Assembly (NCBI RefSeq): GCF_022213955.1
Contig: NZ_JAKNTW010000024.1
Coordinates: forward strand, 62,001 to 126,000
Reading direction: 5' to 3'
DNA length: 64,000 nucleotides
From: Dolomitihabitans soli
GTDB taxonomy: Bacteria > Actinomycetota > Actinomycetes > Streptosporangiales > Streptosporangiaceae
The first letter of the stretch is position 1, and each line of letters begins with the position of its first letter. Position numbers and translations under genes: made by a program. Under the pieces are notes generated by a model. The model saw only the letters and a list, made by a program, of their open reading frames with translations, was not told the origin of the DNA and ran no database searches. Shown here piece after piece: positions 17,580 to 26,084 of this stretch.

Positions 17580-18341
17580 GTGAAGAAGAGCAGGACAGCA
17601 CTTCTCGCCTCGAGCCTCGCCGCGCTGGCCCTGGCTCCGCTCTCCCCCCTCGCCCAGGCATCCGCCGCAGATCTGTCTCCGCCGACAGGCGTCACCACGC
17701 CCACGCCCCCGGAGGACATGACCACACCCGGCGGGACGGACGCGCCCGCCGAGACACCGACCGACGAGATGTCGCCGACCGAGTCGCCCACCGATGAGAT
17801 GTCCCCCACCGAATCCCCCACCGACGGGACGGCCACGCCGACCGGTTCGCCGACGGACGGCACGGGCGCGGTGCCGTTCGGTCCGGGCTGCGGCGGCCTG
17901 CCCGCCACGGGCAAGGGCAGCCTGGAGAGCATGGCCAAGCTCCCGGCCGCCGCCGCGGTGGCCGACAATCCCGAGCTGTCCACCCTGTCCAAGGCGCTCA
18001 CGGCGGCAGGGCTGAACGAGAAGCTCGACAAGGCCACGGACGTCACGCTGTTCGCGCCCACCGACGAAGCCTTCTCGCAGGTCCCGAAGGAGGACCTCGA
18101 CAAGCTGATGGCCGACAAGGAACAGCTCACCAAGGCCCTCTCCTACCACGTGGTGGAGAAGAAGGTGACCAAGGCCGACCTCTCCGACGCGACCTTGAAG
18201 ACCATGGAAGGCGCCGACCTCACCGTCAAGGGTTCCGGGGATGAGTTCACCGTCAACGACGAAGCAAAGATCACCTGCGGTGAGATCCCCACGGCGAACG
18301 GCACCGTCTACATCGTCGACAAGGTCCTCATGCCCGAGTGA
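17580..18341 (+). CDS. Secreted fasciclin (FAS1) domain protein
   Basis: This 253-residue protein has a GTG start behind AAGGAG, a signal peptide (MKKSRTALLASSLAALALAPLSPLAQASA), a Pro/Thr/Glu/Ser linker with repeated PTDEMSPTES units (about residues 40-95) and one C-terminal FAS1 domain. Typical FAS1 blocks are TLFAPTDEAFSQVPKEDL, LSYHVVEKKV and ANGTVYIVDKVLMPE. It is similar in design to MPT70/MPT83-type proteins. It is probably extracellular and adhesive; no lipobox is seen. The gene is followed by a strong hairpin. Confidence 0.92.
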   Translation: MKKSRTALLASSLAALALAPLSPLAQASAADLSPPTGVTTPTPPEDMTTPGGTDAPAETPTDEMSPTESPTDEMSPTESPTDGTATPTGSPTDGTGAVPFGPGCGGLPATGKGSLESMAKLPAAAAVADNPELSTLSKALTAAGLNEKLDKATDVTLFAPTDEAFSQVPKEDLDKLMADKEQLTKALSYHVVEKKVTKADLSDATLKTMEGADLTVKGSGDEFTVNDEAKITCGEIPTANGTVYIVDKVLMPE

Positions 18342-18421
18342 CCGGCCGCCGGGCCACCTCGTACGAGAGATCTCGCCACACCTGCGTCCACGGGCGGAGG
18401 TGGGCGAGATCCTCGTGTTCC

Positions 18422-18445
18422 GGACCGCCCGGCTCCGGGCGGTCC
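18422..18445 (+). terminator. Hairpin terminator after the fasciclin gene
   Basis: GGACCGCCCG-GCTC-CGGGCGGTCC forms a perfect 10-bp stem with a 4-nt loop, 80 nt past the fasciclin stop. There is no clear U-tract, as is common in actinomycetes. The rest of the 345-bp gap to the holin gene shows no convincing reading frame and must hold the next promoter. Confidence 0.75.
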
Positions 18446-18686
18446 TTGAACAGGGTGGCGGCGCAGTGCGGCACTTCGTTCCCGCTCGTAGGTGACCTTC
18501 CCCGGCATCGGCGGCTCGTTCGCGGTGCCGGTGGCCGATGCGGGTCCTGAGCTCCCGACCTCCGCCGGTCCGCCCGTGCGCGACTGACAGCGGCGGCGTG
18601 GCCGGGGTGCGGAGGGCCGTTGTTTAGCCCCTGAGCAGGGGGAAAGGGAAATCTCGAGGTTTCGCCGGAAGGCAAGGAGCCGAACG

Positions 18687-19109
18687 ATGACTGCGGTGCA
18701 GCCACCCAGGGTCCCGGTAGACGGGGCCGAGCGAGGGGTCAGGGAGCTGGTCACTCAAGCGTCCCAGCAGGTCTCCGACCTGGTCCGTCAGGAGCTGCGG
18801 CTGGCCGTGGCCGAACTGAGGGACAAGGGCAGACACGCGGGGATGGGCGCGGGACTGGTCGGCGGCGCGGGACTGATCGCCCTGTACGGCGCCGGTGCCC
18901 TGCTGGCCGCCGTGATCGCGGCGTTGGCGCTGGTGCTGCCGGTGTGGGCGTCCGCGCTCATCGTCGGAGTTGTGCTGCTCGTCGTGGCGGCCGTACTCGG
19001 GCTGGCGGGCCGCAAGCAGGTGACCCAGGTCGGGCCGCCCATCCCGAAGCAGGCGCTGGGCAGCGCCAGGCGGGACGTCACCGAGATCAGAGAAAGGGCA
19101 CGCCGTTGA
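18687..19109 (+). CDS. Actinobacterial holin-X-like (phage holin family) membrane protein
   Basis: This 140-residue protein has an amphipathic N terminus (VRELVTQASQQVSDLVRQELRLAVAEL), two hydrophobic segments (about residues 55-110) and a basic tail. This is the PF07332-type layout, usually chromosomal and not a phage gene. It is translationally coupled to the following DUF3618 gene. Such pairs are common in actinomycetes and thought to act at the cell envelope; the mechanism is unknown. Confidence 0.85.
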   Translation: MTAVQPPRVPVDGAERGVRELVTQASQQVSDLVRQELRLAVAELRDKGRHAGMGAGLVGGAGLIALYGAGALLAAVIAALALVLPVWASALIVGVVLLVVAAVLGLAGRKQVTQVGPPIPKQALGSARRDVTEIRERARR

Positions 19110-19555
19110 ACTCACATCGGGCACGCGTCACGACGGACCACCGCGAGGATCCCGAGGCGCTCCGCGAGCAGATCGCGCACACCCGCGAGGAACTGGGCGC
19201 CACGGTGGCGGCCCTGGCGGCCAAGGCCGACGTGAAGGCCCGCGCCAGGCTCAAGGCCGACCAGATGCGGGAAGACCTGTCCAACCGGGCCCGGCTCGGA
19301 TTGCGCGGCACCCGCCGCCGGGCGGACGTCACCGGCACCCGGGCACGGCGGGTCACCACCAAGATCAGGAGCGTGCCGGCGCCGGCCCGCTGGGGAACCC
19401 TGGTCGCGGTCGCGGTCGCCGCCGTCCTCGCCGCCACGGCCGTACGGCGGCGCGACGAGCTGGACCGCCGGCTTCGGCGCCTTCGGGCCCGGAGGCGATG
19501 GCCGCGGAACACCGGCGCCCGGAGGCGCCTGGCGGCCTGGCCCTGGGACTGCTGA
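19106..19555 (+). CDS. DUF3618 membrane protein
   Basis: About 149 residues, TTG start overlapping the holin-like gene's stop. The signature PEALREQIAHTREELGATVAALAAKADVKARAR is the DUF3618 core. A long charged helix and one transmembrane segment (WGTLVAVAVAAVLAATAV, about residues 95-115) follow, with an Arg-rich C terminus. Its role is unknown. It probably associates with the upstream holin-like protein. Confidence 0.85.
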   Translation: MNSHRARVTTDHREDPEALREQIAHTREELGATVAALAAKADVKARARLKADQMREDLSNRARLGLRGTRRRADVTGTRARRVTTKIRSVPAPARWGTLVAVAVAAVLAATAVRRRDELDRRLRRLRARRRWPRNTGARRRLAAWPWDC

Positions 19556-19585
19556 CCGGCGAGGCGGGGCCGGCGGCACGACCGG

Positions 19586-20761
19586 TCATCCCCGCTCCAC
19601 CACCGCCATCGCGTCGGCCCACTCCGGCACCGCCGGCTCGGGGAGCGCACGGCTGAGCAGCCAGGCCAGGACGGGGACCGCGATCAGCGGGATGAGGGCG
19701 GTCCGCAGGGAGGTGGCGTCCGCCACGGCGCCGAGCAGGGGCGCGGCGAGGCCGCCGACGCTGACGGTGAGGCCGAGCGTGACCCCGCCGGCGGTGCCGA
19801 CGCGGGTGGGCAGATAGTCCTGGCCGAGCGTGACCTGCAGCGAGAACGGGACATAGAGCGCGGCCGAGGCCAGGGCCGCGAACACGTAGAAGGAGGGGCC
19901 GGGAACCAGGACGACGCCCGCGACGGCAGGCACCGCCGCGGCATACGCCCAGCGTACGCAGCGAACCCGCCCCCAGCGCGCGGCGAGCCGGCCGCCCAGA
20001 ACCGTGCCACCCGCGCCGCCGGCGAACAGCACGAACAAGGCCGCCGCACCCGCTGACTCGCCGCCGCCGGTTCGCTGCTGGGCATAGAGGGCGATGAACG
20101 AGCTCAGCCCGACGAACACGATGGAGCGGCACACGACGACCAGCGACAGCCGTACGAAGGCGGCGAGGTCGTCGGCGCCCCGCGCGGCGGCCGTCGGCGC
20201 GGGGACCGGGCTGGGCGACCTGCGTGCCCGGAGGAAGAACACGTACAGCAGGGAGCCCAGCACGGCGGGGACGACCAACACCGGGGACGCGTTCAGACCG
20301 CCGGCGGCGATGACGGGGGTGACCACGAGCGGCGCGACGGCGAAGCCCACGTTGCCGCCGAGCGAGAACCAGCTCATCGCGGTGTGGCTGCCCCCGCCGG
20401 CGGCACGTGCGACCCGGGCCGACTCCGGGTGATAGGCGGCGACGCCCACCCCGGACAGCGCGACGGCGGCCAACGTCAGCGGGTAGGAGTCGCTCACCCC
20501 GCTCACCGCGATCCCGACTCCGGCCACGACCGTGCTCACCGGCAGCAGCCACGGCATGGCCCACCGGTCGGTGAGCATGCCGAAGAGCGGCTGGACCAGC
20601 GACGACAGCAGGGAGGCGGCGAGGATGATCCCCGACGCCGCGGCGTAACCGTAGGCCCGTTCGGCCACCAGGAACGGCACCAGGGCAGGCACCGCGCCCT
20701 GGTAGACGTCCACGCAGGCGTGGCCCAGGGACAGCAGGATGATGGGCTTTTTCGTTGACAC
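19586..20761 (-). CDS. MFS transporter (fosmidomycin-resistance-like)
   Basis: This 391-residue, 12-TM major facilitator starts at a GTG (MSTKKPIILLSLGHACVDVYQGAVPALVPFL). The HACVDVYQGAVPALVPF motif in helix 1 is typical of the Fsr/fosmidomycin-resistance subfamily. LFGMLTDRW is motif A. It probably exports a small molecule. It is divergent from an AraC regulator with 54 nt between the starts, and the palindrome in that gap overlaps its own start codon. Confidence 0.85.
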   Translation of the reverse strand: MSTKKPIILLSLGHACVDVYQGAVPALVPFLVAERAYGYAAASGIILAASLLSSLVQPLFGMLTDRWAMPWLLPVSTVVAGVGIAVSGVSDSYPLTLAAVALSGVGVAAYHPESARVARAAGGGSHTAMSWFSLGGNVGFAVAPLVVTPVIAAGGLNASPVLVVPAVLGSLLYVFFLRARRSPSPVPAPTAAARGADDLAAFVRLSLVVVCRSIVFVGLSSFIALYAQQRTGGGESAGAAALFVLFAGGAGGTVLGGRLAARWGRVRCVRWAYAAAVPAVAGVVLVPGPSFYVFAALASAALYVPFSLQVTLGQDYLPTRVGTAGGVTLGLTVSVGGLAAPLLGAVADATSLRTALIPLIAVPVLAWLLSRALPEPAVPEWADAMAVVERG

Positions 20762-20778
20762 GATTCAATCGTCGTCAA
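20755..20778. promoter_or_regulatory. Imperfect palindromic operator between MFS and AraC genes
   Basis: TTGACACGATT and AATCGTCGTCAA are inverted copies with one inserted base. The element covers the MFS start codon at 20761. Binding here would block MFS expression and could control the divergent AraC gene at 20816. Confidence 0.6.
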
Positions 20779-20815
20779 CGTCACCCGTTGCCCGCTTCCA
20801 CTATATTGCCACTCT

Positions 20816-21598
20816 ATGCCGATTTCCCGCCATCAGCCCCGTGCGCCCACGCGGGCCCAGCCGCTGCCCGCCGGCGCGAGCATCGACGACCACCGGCACG
20901 ACGACCACCAGATCGTGTACGCGGCCCGCGGCGTGCTCGCCGTCACCACGGACGCGGGCACCTGGGTGGCTCCGGCGACGCGCGCCATCTGGATCCCCGC
21001 CGGGACGGTGCACCGGCATCACGCGCACGGCGAGATCGACCTGCACCTGGTGGGCCTCCCCACCGACCAGAACCCGCTGGGCCTGAACGCCCCCACGGTG
21101 CTGATCATCGTCCCGCTGCTGCGCGAACTGATCCTCGCCTACACCCGCGCACCACACGACGAGACCCCCGAACGCGGCCGCCTGCGAGCCGTACTGCTCG
21201 ACCAGCTCCGGCTCTCTCCGCAACAGCCGATACACCTCCCGGCCCCCGCCGATCCCCGGCTGGCGGTCGTGTGCGCGATCCTGCGCCGCGACCCCGCCGA
21301 CGACCGCACGCTCGCCGCCCTGGGCGCCGAGGCCGGCGTGAGCGAACGCACCCTGACCCGCCTGTTCGGCTCCGACCTGGGCATGACCTTCCCCCAGTGG
21401 CGGACGCAGCTGCGGCTCTACCACGCCCTGTGCCTCCTCGCGGAAGGCGCCGCGGTGACCGTCGTGGCCCACCGCTGCGGGTGGTCCTCGACCAGCGCGT
21501 TCATCGACGTCTTCCGCCGCGCCTTCGGCCACACCCCCGGCGCCCACCGCGCCACGATCCTGACGACCGGTGACGGCGGCCACGGTCACTCCAGCTGA
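20816..21598 (+). CDS. AraC-family regulator of the divergent MFS gene
   Basis: This 260-residue regulator has an N-terminal cupin sensor (DDHRHDDHQIVYAARGVLAV and IWIPAGTVHRHHAHGEIDLHLV, His-rich as in NimR/YdiP-type regulators) and a C-terminal double helix-turn-helix: RTLAALGAEAGVSERTLTRLF and VTVVAHRCGWSSTSAFIDVFRRAFGHTPG. In related divergent pairs the regulator controls the exporter. The His cluster suggests a metal-dependent or ligand-binding cupin. Confidence 0.9.
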   Translation: MPISRHQPRAPTRAQPLPAGASIDDHRHDDHQIVYAARGVLAVTTDAGTWVAPATRAIWIPAGTVHRHHAHGEIDLHLVGLPTDQNPLGLNAPTVLIIVPLLRELILAYTRAPHDETPERGRLRAVLLDQLRLSPQQPIHLPAPADPRLAVVCAILRRDPADDRTLAALGAEAGVSERTLTRLFGSDLGMTFPQWRTQLRLYHALCLLAEGAAVTVVAHRCGWSSTSAFIDVFRRAFGHTPGAHRATILTTGDGGHGHSS

Positions 21599-21767
21599 GG
21601 CCCGGCCAGGCCAGGTGACGAGCCGGTCCCCTGCGGCGCGGGCCCTGCCCGTCGAGCCGACGCACCGGCCGACGCGGGCACGGAAACCGGGCACGGAAGC
21701 GGCCGCCGGCGCCGGGCCGTTGCGCCGGGGCGAGCGTGGGTAGGGGGAGGGAGGAGCGAAGGAGGGG

Positions 21768-22052
21768 ATGAGGATGTCCGACCACGCAGCGGTCGAGGAG
21801 ATGCAGCGGGTGCTGGACGAGGTGTTCCGCGATCACGACCGGGTGACCCGCCGGGAGGTCTACTCGTGCGCGTCGGCGCACACGCTCCTGCCCGCCGACA
21901 TGCTGACCCACCTGAACGAGCTGCCCCTGGGCCCCTACGACCGGGCCCAGATGGTGGAGGCCATCAACGGGGTCATCCGGAGCCGCGGCGAAGAGGAGCG
22001 GCTCGGCCTGCTGGACAGCGTTCCCCCTGCCGAGGATCGTCCCGGCGGCTGA
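21768..22052 (+). CDS. Small DUF2795-like protein
   Basis: This 94-residue protein has a strong Shine-Dalgarno (GGAGGGG). The segment LLPADMLTHLNELPLGPYDRAQMVEAINGVI resembles the DUF2795 pattern (leucine, then LPxGxYDRxxVxEAI). It is acidic and soluble. Function unknown. It lies 60 nt upstream of the NADH dehydrogenase and may be co-transcribed with it. Confidence 0.65.
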   Translation: MRMSDHAAVEEMQRVLDEVFRDHDRVTRREVYSCASAHTLLPADMLTHLNELPLGPYDRAQMVEAINGVIRSRGEEERLGLLDSVPPAEDRPGG

Positions 22053-22112
22053 GCCGGGCAGCCGAGTAGTCACATCCGGCGGCGGACGCCGCCTGGCAGA
22101 GAGGGGATCGCC

Positions 22113-23441
22113 GTGGGCGCGGCTCGCCGGCAACGGATCATCATCGTCGGGGCAGGCTTCGCCGGCTTCCAGGCCGCGCGCAGCCTCACGCGCATCGCCA
22201 ATGGCGCGGCCGAGGTCGTGGTCATCAGCCCGACCGACTACTTCCTCTACCTTCCGCTGTTGCCCGAGGTGGCCGCGGGGATCCTCGACCCGCGCCGGGT
22301 CGCGGTGCCGCTGGCGGACCACGGCAGCGCGCGGCACGTGCTGGGCGAGGTGGACAAGGTCGACGTCGCCTCCCGGCGGGTGACCTACACGAATCCGGAG
22401 GGCGGCCGGGCGCACATGGGCTACGACCGGCTGGTGATCGCCGTGGGCAGCGTCAACAAGCTCCTGCCCGTGCCGGGGGTCGCCGAGCACGCGCACGGTT
22501 TCCGCAGCATCGGCGAAGCCCTCTACCTCCGCGACCACCTGCTGCGGCAGCTGGAGCTGGCCGACGCCACGAACGACCCCGCCGAGCGGGCGGCCAGACT
22601 CTCGTTCGTGGTGGTCGGCGCCGGGTACACGGGCACCGAGGTCGCCGCGCAGGGCCAGCTGTTCACGAAGGACGCGGCGCGCCGCCGTCCCGGGCTCCGG
22701 TCGCAGCCGATCAGGTGGCTGCTGGCCGACCTCGCTCCCCGCGTGCTGCCGGAGCTGGACGAACGGCTGGCCCGTGAGGCGCATCGCGTGCTCGCCGAAC
22801 GGGGCGTCGAGGTGCGGACCGAGACGACGGTCGAGGTGGCCACCAAGGAGGGCGTCAAACTCTCCAACGGGGAGTTCGTGCCCACCCGGTCGCTGATCTG
22901 GTGCGTCGGCGTGCGCCCCGATCCACTGATCGACGGGCTCGACCTGCCGACTATCAAGGGCCGCCTGGTCGTGGACGAGTACCTCAGGGTGCCCGGGCAT
23001 CCGGAGATCTTCGGCTGCGGAGACGCCGCCGCCGTACCCGACCTGACCCGTCCGGGGCAGCTGACCCCGATGACCGCGCAGCACGCCCACCGGCAGGGCC
23101 GGGTCGCCGCCAACAATGTGGCCGCGTCGTACGGCAAGCGCCGGCTCGTGCCGTACAAGCATCATGATCTGGGGTTCGTCGTCGATCTCGGCGGGGCGAA
23201 GGCGGCGGCCAACCCGCTGGGCGTTCCGTTGACGGGAGTCACCGCCAAGGCGGTCACCCGTGGCTACCATCTGCTGGCGACGCCGGCCAACCGGTTGCGG
23301 ATCGCGGCCGACTGGCTGCTCGACGCGGTGCTGCCCCGCCAGATCGTGCAGCTCGGGCTCGTCCGCGCCTCAGCCGTGCCGCTGGCGGAGGAGACGCCCG
23401 AACAGCCGGACGCGGACCTGAGGGCGACCCAGCGGGGATAG
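22113..23441 (+). CDS. Type II NADH dehydrogenase-like FAD oxidoreductase
   Basis: This 442-residue protein starts at a GTG after GAGGGGATC. Two Rossmann folds are visible: IIIVGAGFAGFQAARSL (FAD) at residues 9-25 and LSFVVVGAGYTGTEVAA (NADH) near 165. The FAD-closing block EIFGCGDAAAVPD and a C-terminal amphipathic region (YHLLATPANRLRIAADWLLDAVL) that could bind the membrane follow. It should oxidise NADH and reduce quinone without pumping protons. Homologues of this exact type also act as general NAD(P)/FAD oxidoreductases. Confidence 0.88.
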   Translation: MGAARRQRIIIVGAGFAGFQAARSLTRIANGAAEVVVISPTDYFLYLPLLPEVAAGILDPRRVAVPLADHGSARHVLGEVDKVDVASRRVTYTNPEGGRAHMGYDRLVIAVGSVNKLLPVPGVAEHAHGFRSIGEALYLRDHLLRQLELADATNDPAERAARLSFVVVGAGYTGTEVAAQGQLFTKDAARRRPGLRSQPIRWLLADLAPRVLPELDERLAREAHRVLAERGVEVRTETTVEVATKEGVKLSNGEFVPTRSLIWCVGVRPDPLIDGLDLPTIKGRLVVDEYLRVPGHPEIFGCGDAAAVPDLTRPGQLTPMTAQHAHRQGRVAANNVAASYGKRRLVPYKHHDLGFVVDLGGAKAAANPLGVPLTGVTAKAVTRGYHLLATPANRLRIAADWLLDAVLPRQIVQLGLVRASAVPLAEETPEQPDADLRATQRG

Positions 23442-23510
23442 CCCCGGTCCTCACCTGAGGCCGGGAGAACGCGTGATCTCGCGCTGTCATGACCGGCCTG
23501 CCGAGCAAAG

Positions 23511-23522
23511 TGGTATTGACCA
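23511..23522. promoter_or_regulatory. GntR/HutC-type operator
   Basis: TGGTATTGACCA is a TGGT-N4-ACCA palindrome, the core of HutC/DasR-family sites, about 60-70 nt upstream of the GntR gene start. Autoregulation and control of the downstream sugar genes are inferred. Confidence 0.6.
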
Positions 23523-23581
23523 ATTCGAGATCGCGGCCCTATTTTGGATCGCGACGGTGCCGGCGGGACAGGGGGTGAGCG

Positions 23582-24310
23582 GTGCGAGCCGCGGATGGAC
23601 CGCCCGTGCGGACCAAGCGCAAGACGGTGCGCCGCGAGCTCCAGGCGATGCTCGCCCACCTGGACGTCGGCGACGTGCTGCCACCCGAGCGGCGGCTGGC
23701 CGAGGAGTTCGGCGTTTCCCGGCCTACCCTCCGAGCTGCGATCGAGCAGCTCGTGGCCGAGGGAAGGCTGGACCGGCGGCAGGGCAGCGGCACCTACGTG
23801 ACCAAACCGAAGATCGCGGTGCCACTGACCATGAGCTCGTTCACGGAGGACATGATCCGCCGGGGTATGCGGCCCGACAGCCGGTCGCTGTCCTTCGGAC
23901 GCGGACCCGCCGGTGCGAGGATCGGAGAGCGGCTGTCCGTGTCCCCGCTGCAAGAGGTATTTACCATTCGTCGGCTACGGCTGGCCGACGGCTCTCCGAT
24001 GGCGATCGAGACGATGTACGTGCCGCAGGATCTGCTGCCCGGCCTGCGCCGCGACGACCTCGAAGGGCGGTCGTTCTACGAGTTGCTGCGCGAGCACGGC
24101 ATCGTGATCGCCTCCGGCGCCGAGACCATCGAACCGACCGTCACCACCACGGAGGAGGCCGGGCACCTGCAGGTTCCGGTGCACGCCCCGGCCTTCCTGT
24201 TCAAACGGCTCTCCCGCAGCGAGGACGGCAGAGCCGTGGAGTACGTCCGATCCCTCTATCGCGGCGATCGCTACCGCATCGAGCTGGATCTCCGGCCGGC
24301 GCCGCAGTGA
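23582..24310 (+). CDS. GntR-family (HutC/UTRA) regulator
   Basis: This 242-residue regulator has an N-terminal winged helix ([44 protein letters not shown]) and a UTRA effector domain ([27 protein letters not shown]). UTRA domains of this kind usually sense phosphorylated amino-sugars or related metabolites. The neighbours (SIS isomerase-type protein, phosphoglucomutase-like HAD, GH65 phosphorylase) fit a phosphosugar effector. A TGGT-N4-ACCA operator lies just upstream. Confidence 0.92.
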   Translation: MRAADGPPVRTKRKTVRRELQAMLAHLDVGDVLPPERRLAEEFGVSRPTLRAAIEQLVAEGRLDRRQGSGTYVTKPKIAVPLTMSSFTEDMIRRGMRPDSRSLSFGRGPAGARIGERLSVSPLQEVFTIRRLRLADGSPMAIETMYVPQDLLPGLRRDDLEGRSFYELLREHGIVIASGAETIEPTVTTTEEAGHLQVPVHAPAFLFKRLSRSEDGRAVEYVRSLYRGDRYRIELDLRPAPQ

Positions 24311-24437
24311 TCTCCGACCGATCGCGCGACGTCACGGGCACCGCTCCCTGACCGCAGCTGCGGACTCAGACCTCATGAACCCCACCGTCACCACCGGCTG
24401 CGACGGCGGACCAGACAACGACGAAAGGACTGGCCAG

Positions 24438-25172
24438 ATGCCCGAGATCACCGGCAAGCGGCACGCGGATCGGGTGCGCGCGCTCTTGGACGAATTCGAC
24501 GACCACTCCGCCACCGCGATCCGTGCGGCCGCCGCACTCCTGCTGAAGTCCATCGACGCGGGCGGCATCGTCCACGTGGCGGGTGCCGGCCATTCGCTGG
24601 CGATGGTCTGCGAGACCTTCTACCGCGCCGGCGGGCTGGCTCCGGTGCGCCCGCTGTGGGATCTCTCCGTGCTGCCACTGGCCGGGGCGTTGACCAGTAC
24701 CGCCGCCGAGCGGCGACCCGGCCTGGGCCGCACGGTCTTCCAGAAGGCGGAACTCCGCTCCACCGACGTGGTGGTGGTCTTCTCCACCAGCGGCTGCAAC
24801 CCCTATCCGGTGGAGATCGCCCAGGAGGCCATGGCGTCCGGCGTGCCGGTCATCGCGGTGACCTCCTCGGCCGCGGCGGCGGCTGCGGCGGCGCGCGCCG
24901 GCACCAAACTCGCCGAGCACGCCTCGATAGTCATCGACACCATGATCCCGGCGGGTGACGTCACCTACCCGCCGGAGGCGCCGCACACCGCCGCGCTGTC
25001 CACCGTCCTGGCCTCCTATGTCTGGTCGCACCTGCTGGCGGAGCTGGACGACCTCGCCCGGGCGCAGGGCAGCGAGCTGCCGCTGTGGGTGAGCGCGAAC
25101 GTGCCCGGCGGCGACGAGACCAACGAAGGGCTGCTCGAACGCTACCGCGAACGGATCCCCGAGCTGGCTTGA
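24438..25172 (+). CDS. SIS-domain sugar-phosphate-binding protein
   Basis: This 244-residue protein starts at MPEITGKRHADRV behind GAAAGGAC. The SIS fold is shown by VHVAGAGHSLAMVCETFYRAGG and VVVVFSTSGCNPYPVEIAQEAMASGVPVIAVTSS, the phosphosugar-binding Ser/Thr loops. It is of the UPF0309/phosphosugar isomerase type. The reaction is not determinable. It follows the GntR gene directly and is probably its target. An Ala-run (AAAAAAAARAG) lies near residue 150. Confidence 0.88.
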   Translation: MPEITGKRHADRVRALLDEFDDHSATAIRAAAALLLKSIDAGGIVHVAGAGHSLAMVCETFYRAGGLAPVRPLWDLSVLPLAGALTSTAAERRPGLGRTVFQKAELRSTDVVVVFSTSGCNPYPVEIAQEAMASGVPVIAVTSSAAAAAAAARAGTKLAEHASIVIDTMIPAGDVTYPPEAPHTAALSTVLASYVWSHLLAELDDLARAQGSELPLWVSANVPGGDETNEGLLERYRERIPELA

Positions 25173-25307
25173 GACGGCAGCCGCACCCCCGCTCGGTCAC
25201 CTCTCCGTCACGGGGCGTATCGTCGATGACGGGCAGCCATGTCGGCGCTGCCGGGCACGTGGCGGGGGTGGGGCCCCGCTCGCGACGTCTGGGGAGGCTC
25301 TGCCGCG

Positions 25308-26084
25308 ATGACCAGTGGCCGTGAACCGACCGGCTCCCGGCTCGTCCCGGGCGACGCCGGGCTGGGGCTTCCCGCGGGCGCACGGGCCTGCCTGTTCGAC
25401 CTCGACGGGGTGATCACCCAGACGGCGACGCTGCACGCCGCCGCCTGGCAGGAGATGTTCGACGACTACCTTCGCGGACGGGGCGAGCGGCCGTTCGATC
25501 CGGTGGCCGACTACGACGCCTACGTGGACGGCAGGCCCAGAGCCGAGGGCACCCGCTGTTTCCTCGCCTCCCGTGGCATCGTGTTGCCGGAGGGCGGGCC
25601 CGGTGATCCGCCGGACGCCGAGACGGTGCGCGGGCTGAGCGACCGCAAGAACGAGATCGTGCTGGGCATGATCCGCCGGCACGGCGTGCGGGTGTACGAC
25701 GGGTCGATCCGCTACATCCGGGCCGTGCGGGACGCCGGAGTGCGCCGGGCGGTGGTCTCCTCCAGTGCGAACTGCAAGGAGGTGCTCGCGGGGGCCGGCA
25801 TCGAGGACCTGTTCGAGGAGCGCGTCGACGGCCTCACCGCGGCGCGGGATCACCTGGCCGGGAAGCCCGCGCCGGACATGTTCCTCGCCGCCGCCCGCCT
25901 TCTCGGGGTGAGCGCGGCGGAGTCCGTGGTGTTCGAGGACGCCCTCGCCGGAGTCGCGGCGGGCCGGGCCGGCGGGTTCGGCCTGGTGATCGGGGTCGAC
26001 CGGGCGTCACAGGCCGACGCGTTGCTGGCGCACGGCGCCGACGTGGTGGTGCGGGATCTGGCCGAACTGCTGGATCACCCGTGA
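25308..26084 (+). CDS. HAD phosphatase/beta-phosphoglucomutase-like protein
   Basis: About 258 residues; the ATG at 25308 follows GGGGAGG. The HAD motif I is CLFDLDGVITQTATLHAAAW (nucleophile Asp and Asp+2), motif II VVSSSANCKEVL, motif III GKPAPDMF and motif IV VVFEDALAGV. The cap and the DGVxTxTxxxHxxAW form match the beta-PGM-like proteins that pair with GH65 phosphorylases (the same gene order is known as Rv3400-Rv3401 in Mycobacterium tuberculosis). It would convert beta-glucose 1-phosphate, the phosphorylase product, to glucose 6-phosphate. It overlaps the next gene by 4 nt. Confidence 0.9.
   Translation: MTSGREPTGSRLVPGDAGLGLPAGARACLFDLDGVITQTATLHAAAWQEMFDDYLRGRGERPFDPVADYDAYVDGRPRAEGTRCFLASRGIVLPEGGPGDPPDAETVRGLSDRKNEIVLGMIRRHGVRVYDGSIRYIRAVRDAGVRRAVVSSSANCKEVLAGAGIEDLFEERVDGLTAARDHLAGKPAPDMFLAAARLLGVSAAESVVFEDALAGVAAGRAGGFGLVIGVDRASQADALLAHGADVVVRDLAELLDHP

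Noticed and set aside
18687-19555. Prophage lysis genes
   Set aside because: The holin-like protein is the chromosomal actinobacterial type paired with DUF3618, and no endolysin or phage structural genes are nearby.
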